Source of the DNA: Plakobranchus ocellatus
Lineage: Eukaryota > Mollusca > Gastropoda > Plakobranchidae
DNA length: 23,455 bases
Direction: 5' to 3'
Assembly (NCBI GenBank): GCA_019648995.1
Contig: BLXT01006926.1
Location: forward strand, 2,047,067 to 2,070,521
A model generated the notes under the pieces. The model did not search any database, was not told the DNA's origin, and was given only the letters and a program-made list of their open reading frames with translations. Numbering within the stretch: the stretch's first letter is position 1; each line of letters opens with the position of its first letter. The position numbers and the translations under genes were made by a program. Below, piece by piece: positions 19,161 through 23,455 of the stretch.

Positions 19161-19475
19161 CACGTACGCAGCACAGATCATCAGACAGTTCAATTGCTGA
19201 CAATTTGTCGTTCATACAAGACAACGCAGACAAAAAATTAGCAACAAAATACAATTCACTTCATGCACTTATACTAACTATTTGATTAAGATTATAAAGC
19301 TCCATCTTAACTTCACATCTCACCTGGAATTGTGCTGAAGCATCATAAACTACTGGAAAATGCAGCGCATGCTATGGACACAAAAACTACAATTTTAGCT
19401 GATTCACGTATTATGCATTTCAGCGCGTGAAATAACACGGGGGTCAGTGGCAGCAAGTTCAAAGTTACTTTTTAG
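19161..19475 (+). pseudogene. Second, inverted fragment of the RAG1-like transposase
   Basis: The + strand reads EARTQHRSSDSS..NADKKLATKYNSLHALIL to 19285. It then reads, in another frame, LHISPGIVLKHHKLLENAAH and AMDTKTT (19308-19394) and, after stops, QWQQVQSY (about 19446-19470). The minus-strand copy has RTLETL..TRKRLQNT, LHILLGIVLKHHKHLEDAAR and KWRQVQEL in the same order. The identical word GIVLKHHK and the shared order make homology convincing. In-frame stops and shifts show it is dead. The zinc region, the GGD/GDYDF part and the GEQGTES motif are not found here. An open frame from 19040 precedes it, but that part is not clearly homologous. Confidence 0.75.
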
Positions 19476-19749
19476 TTCCTTCTTACGTGCCCTGACTGGG
19501 ATATAAATTGGCGATCACGTTACTCAATTCAATTATTCAGGTACATGTATGTTCTTTAACTTTATAGAGTTGTTGCTGGAACCGTTGCCTATTGCCCATG
19601 GCTTAAGACCTTCAATAAAAGTTATCCTCTGTCGATCTCTATTGCGTTTGTCATAGCCTAATAATTCCAGTGATTGCTATGTGTTATGGAATGAGATATC
19701 GGCAAATGTGGCTAAAAATCTGTAGTTGTCCCCATCTTATGGTTTGGAT
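19476..19749. other. Intergenic spacer between the two retro/DNA element remnants
   Basis: No coding motif was recognised. GCCCTGACTGGGAT at about 19488 repeats the 3'-end word of the SINE at 6203-6215 and may be a scrap of it. Confidence 0.4.
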
Positions 19750-20145
19750 TTAATAATGATCACATCTTTACTGGTTCCAGTTTTCTCGTTTCCTTGTTTA
19801 TTGTTTAACACCCTTTGTCATGTGAACCTATTTCAGTACCAACTCCTTAGACTTTTTTTTTCCGCCCATGATATCATTATCATTTTTTCTGTCAAACCGC
19901 ATCCCTACTGCTTCCAGTTCTGTCACTGTTAGTGTTTCCTTATTTATTGTCCAACGTCCACTACCATATACAGTACCGGCCATTTCATTCCCTTTTTGTT
20001 TCTTTTTTTCTTTATTTTTCTTATGTTTCTGTTTTTCATTTTTTTGGAATGTATCTTTCCCATGGCTACTCTTTCACTTATTTCCATTGTGCATCTATTA
20101 ATACCACCTGATGTTATGAAAGGTAGCCAAGATATTTGAATTTTT
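19750..20145 (-). pseudogene. LINE reverse-transcriptase C-terminal fragment
   Basis: Minus strand from about 20145 reads FKYLGYLS. After a one-base shift it gives ITSGGINRCTMEISERVAMG and K, later GTVYGSGRWTINKETLTVTE and LEAVGMRFDRKNDIMGG. This follows the conserved region after the reverse-transcriptase palm of invertebrate non-LTR elements (FKYLG...S.GG....EI..RI..A, then LLYGSE.WT......LE.FEMR). Continuation below 19860 is weaker. A run of A on the minus strand (T on +, 20138-20156) abuts the upstream end. The LINE end at 12664-12830 belongs to a broadly similar class. Confidence 0.65.
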
Positions 20146-20574
20146 TTTTTTTTTTTATATGGTCACCTTTCCTAGCAAGACAGGCCAATTTTTTTCACTC
20201 TTTTAAAACAACAGTACTTACAAGTTTTTAACGCCTACGCGAAACAAACTAAACCACTGACAAAAGCTCACCCACTTGGTGAAAAGGTTTATTGTTGTTG
20301 CGTCTTCCAATAATTTTTTTTTTAACTCTGATCTTTTCAAAGCTAAATACGTGAATTCCGACGATAGGAGTGAAAAAAAGTTTTTCTTTACGAACGAAAA
20401 AATTCTTTAGAGTTAAAAGCGAAAAGGGATTATGATAATATTTAAAAAATAATAATAAAAACATTGTGGTACATTATTGTAGTTTCACTTTCGTTTTAAA
20501 AACGTTCCTAATCCTCACGATTTCCAATAAGCCAAAGAGAGACTAGGTACGTTGATGAAGACCTAGGATACATT

Positions 20575-20761
20575 TGATATAGATCTAGATCTACAGTACC
20601 AATATGTTTAAATGTTACGCTAAGTTCTGCGAATCTTACAATATTTTGATAAAAGACTAAAGCTAGATATCTAGATCTATCCCATTATTTTACCTAGAAT
20701 TGCATCCAAAACCTAGATCTAGATATAGATCTAGATCAAGGTCTAGAATCTAGATCTAGTC
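20575..20761. repeat. TAGATC hexamer-rich block
   Basis: Clusters of TAGATCTAGATC and variants (TAGATATAGATC, TCTAGAATCTAGATC) occur at about 20579-20593, 20664-20679 and 20711-20761, separated by ordinary sequence. The words are self-complementary (AGATCT, CTAGATCTAG), so the block can pair with itself. Confidence 0.8.
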
Positions 20762-20888
20762 CCTGTCTGAAATCGGAACACCTGTCAAAGTTTGAAGTAC
20801 GCCAGCTAAATTTTTGGCAAAACTTCCGAATGTACACATTAGAAAAAAGGTAGTCTGCTGATGTTTTGTGGTAATCCTTATCATCTGC

Positions 20889-21092
20889 GGTCCCTATGAA
20901 ACTGAAAGTACCGACAAAATGAAGTGAGTTTTAGCTGATGAGGTCCGATTTAGGAATAAAAACGATCAATTGTCTAGTGTAAAAATGAAACGATTTCTTG
21001 AGGTCCCTTGTGTTTTATTTGTAAATCAGAAGATATCAACTAAAACCACTTCATTTCATCAGTATTTTTTGGAGGCCTGAAACTCTGAGGTC
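20889..21092. repeat. Long imperfect inverted repeat (foldback)
   Basis: Arm 1 (20889-about 20975) contains AATGAAGTGAGTTTTAGCTG and then GATTTAGGAATAAAA. The reverse complement of arm 2 (about 21008-21092) contains AATGAAGTGGTTTTAGTTGA and then GATTTACAAATAAAA. The arms are about 85 bp with scattered mismatches and gaps, around a loop of about 32 bases. It is probably a foldback/MITE-type element; no target duplication was confirmed. Confidence 0.65.
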
Positions 21093-23455
21093 ATAATGAT
21101 ACGAAAGTATTGCGTTTTTAATAATTTTTGCAAAAAGTTTACAAGATACTTTTGCTTGAACAAAAATGCTTAAATTCTTAGTAGTAAGAATTTTTTGTCC
21201 TCATTTCGACATTTATACTGTGTGCGCAATTAAAAGTTTTAAATAGTATTATATATATCTCAGACATTATTCACCATGTTTGAAGACAGAATTAACAGCG
21301 AAAGAATGTCCTGAAAAAATATTTAGAGGCAATGGAAGAATGGTCAGATAGATTTAATTTTTTTGTCCAGTGATAACCTAAAAATCACTTAAATCAGGTG
21401 ATCAGTATCCTTTACCTTCAACTTTGGATGTTCAGCCTATACTCAACCAATAGTGAACAAGTTCATCATAAATTGTATTTTAAAAAATTAAGCTCATTTG
21501 TTGTCTTAAGTCTTTTAAAGGACAAATGCAACATGCAGGGAGGGGGGTTTTGAGATCAATTTGGGCCACAGGGTCAAATTTTGACTGGGTAATTTTGAGA
21601 ATTTTTTTCCAAGAAGTGAGCTCCATTCATAACCATAACCATATGGAGCGTCTGTCCTAGTTCCCATGGTTTTTACTCCAGCTGTGTCGATTTTGCATAT
21701 ATGAAGATTCCCGACTACTTAGTTCGTGCATGATTGTCAGCCCCGCAAGCTATTGCCGCCCAATGAGGTTGAGGCGAAAATCTGATGTCACAGTGTCACA
21801 CATGGTTCTTACATTGAATTGTCTACACATTGCCCATCATATTGAGCTGGCATCACGTAATTCATTAGAAAACCAAAATATTTTTGCTCAGACTTTATCA
21901 GCCATTTTCTCAAAATGAGTTTTTTTTTCAGACCAATATTCTTATAGTTTCTGTGTTTTTCATTCAATTTTCCTGAAACTTGCCATTAAGTTTTTAGGGC
22001 AATAATATCTTGCTTTTCATGTAGATTTTTTAATATAGCATCTGTAAATGTTTTATAACTTTTTTTTATTCAAATTTTTTTGTTATGTATATATTTCAAA
22101 TTTTCATGAAATTTTCCCTTTTCTTTCTAACCACAAACGCTTACATGCAGACTTTGAAACTTATATTTATATCCATGATTGCTGACTTCTTTTCTGTTGC
22201 CATGCCAATGGTAATTGAAAAATAATCATTTTGGTTGGTTAAATCACTTTTCGGGGGTCATATGTAGCAAATAAATCATTTATAAAGGTTTCATTCACGA
22301 AATAAATAAAATCACACCAGAGTGCCACACTTGTCTTAAAAGATGAATCTCACAGGTAGTCCCTTAAATGTTTCCAATGGTGAACTCAATTTCCTGCATT
22401 AACTCTTTCAAGGCGGATTTTTTTTTTAAATGTACATGGAATTCATACAGAAGAAACAAGAATCTGAAATCTGTCAGCATCAATATATCGGCATATGTCC
22501 TGATGGGCCTGAAACTTAGCGTCGATATATATCTGCATACATCTGTAATGAATTAAGAAATAGACAGTGACTCAGAACATCCTCCTCTGGACTAGATTGT
22601 TTTGTTATGACTATTGACTTAAGACTGGTTTTTGCGACATATCCTTTAAAGACATCTTCTACTGACAAAGAACATTGCATCTGCATAGGAAACTATGATA
22701 ACATGTGTTAGTTTAATTTTTTTGTTCAAATTTAGAATCAAGATCAGCTACTTTTTATGCATATATTTTAAAGAAAAACGTCTTTTTCTTTTAAACTTTT
22801 AGAGTATAATGTATAAATATATATTTTCATGTGTTAATCTTTGACCCTTCTGTAGTTATCAATGTCTGGGCATGTGAGTTGGTCATAAATTGGCCCCACA
22901 GTGTAAAACTTTTACACTCAGTGGTTTTTAAAGACTAAAACAAAGCTGGTCTTACTAATAGGGATTGAGCTAGGCTTTGAGTTTGGTGTCTTTATTTATA
23001 CGTTTTGGCTCTCCTTACATGGGTGCAAATTTTAATATTTATATGTGTCTACCTCTAAACGGTTAACTACTTCATGATGGCTCACATAAATGGTGCGGCC
23101 AGAATCATGTGACAAGATGACAAGGGGCAGTGTGCATTTAAGAATCTGCTCATTCTGTGATTCTTTTTGACAGAGGAGCATATGATTTTCATTGTTCTAA
23201 AATTGCTGTGTATGAATTTGAATGAAATTTGAGCTCTAAACCAATATTATAATCATAATAAACAATATCAAAAGCACCCAATTACTATACCTTGCACTCT
23301 TTAGAAGAAGATTTGTTTGGAATGTTTTATTTCTGGTTGCAAAGTGAGATAAAGAGTAGTTTATCTGAATTTTGATCTACAGATTTATCATCACCTCCTA
23401 ATCTAATATGTCAAGGTCAGGAAGAACACATCTTTTTTTTTTTTTTTTTTTTTTT
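21093..23455. other. Intergenic, AT-rich, no gene recognised
   Basis: Short open frames here (for example 21730-21918 and 22368-22556) show no motifs. A perfect palindrome AGTGTAAAA-C-TTTTACACT lies at 22900-22918. The window ends in a T run from about 23433, which could be a repeat tail on the minus strand. Confidence 0.55.

Noticed and set aside
1-23455. CRISPR array or bacterial operon
   Set aside because: No regularly spaced direct repeats, no ribosome-binding-site pattern and clear spliceosomal introns; the window is eukaryotic.

Overview
The window is eukaryotic, animal genomic DNA: AT-rich, with phased spliceosomal introns (GT..AG), many T/A homopolymers, and dense degraded transposons. 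The content fits a mollusc, probably a gastropod. The signs are a RAG1-like transposase of the kind reported from Aplysia, non-LTR elements ending in a (TGA)n tail, and clusters of TAGATC hexamers. This is an inference; no species marker is present. One 164-base gap of N lies at 12501-12664.

Region 1 (1-7877, + strand) is the 3' half of one conserved gene, TDP1 (tyrosyl-DNA phosphodiesterase 1), in eight exons. They run from a residue block starting IWVSP to the stop at 7875-7877. The second catalytic HxK motif (PHIKTY) is on the fifth exon here; the first HxK motif must lie upstream of the window. All exon junctions keep frame except the exon 4/exon 5 junction, where a T9 run beside the donor breaks the expected phase. 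Introns carry a tRNA-derived SINE with a perfect 12-bp target duplication, a (TG)n microsatellite and an unidentified degenerate coding-like stretch.

Region 2 (7878-11476) holds the TDP1 3' flank with a 76-77-bp tandem repeat. It is followed by a pogo/Tigger-like DNA transposon remnant with CAGTGGAA termini that appears to contain a second element of the same type, and by a small 120-bp MITE-like insertion.

Region 3 (11477-14849, - strand) is the most interesting part: a decayed but largely readable gene of about 1000 codons. It joins a RAG1-type N-terminal zinc region (three CxxC pairs) to an RNase-H-like DDE core with recognisable GGD, GDYDFL..CLWC and GEQGTES motifs. A 5'-truncated non-LTR retrotransposon, flanked by an 11-bp target duplication and holding the N gap, has inserted into it. 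A second, inverted and more decayed fragment of the same transposase family sits at about 19161-19475.

Region 4 (14850-23455) contains no confident host gene. It holds a complete 706-bp internally deleted PIF/Harbinger element (TTA duplication, near-perfect termini) that keeps the starts of both a HARBI1-like transposase and an oppositely oriented MADF-domain protein. It also holds a 3-copy minisatellite, an antisense reverse-transcriptase C-terminal fragment, a TAGATC-rich block and a long foldback. The right half is essentially a transposon graveyard beside a housekeeping DNA-repair gene.
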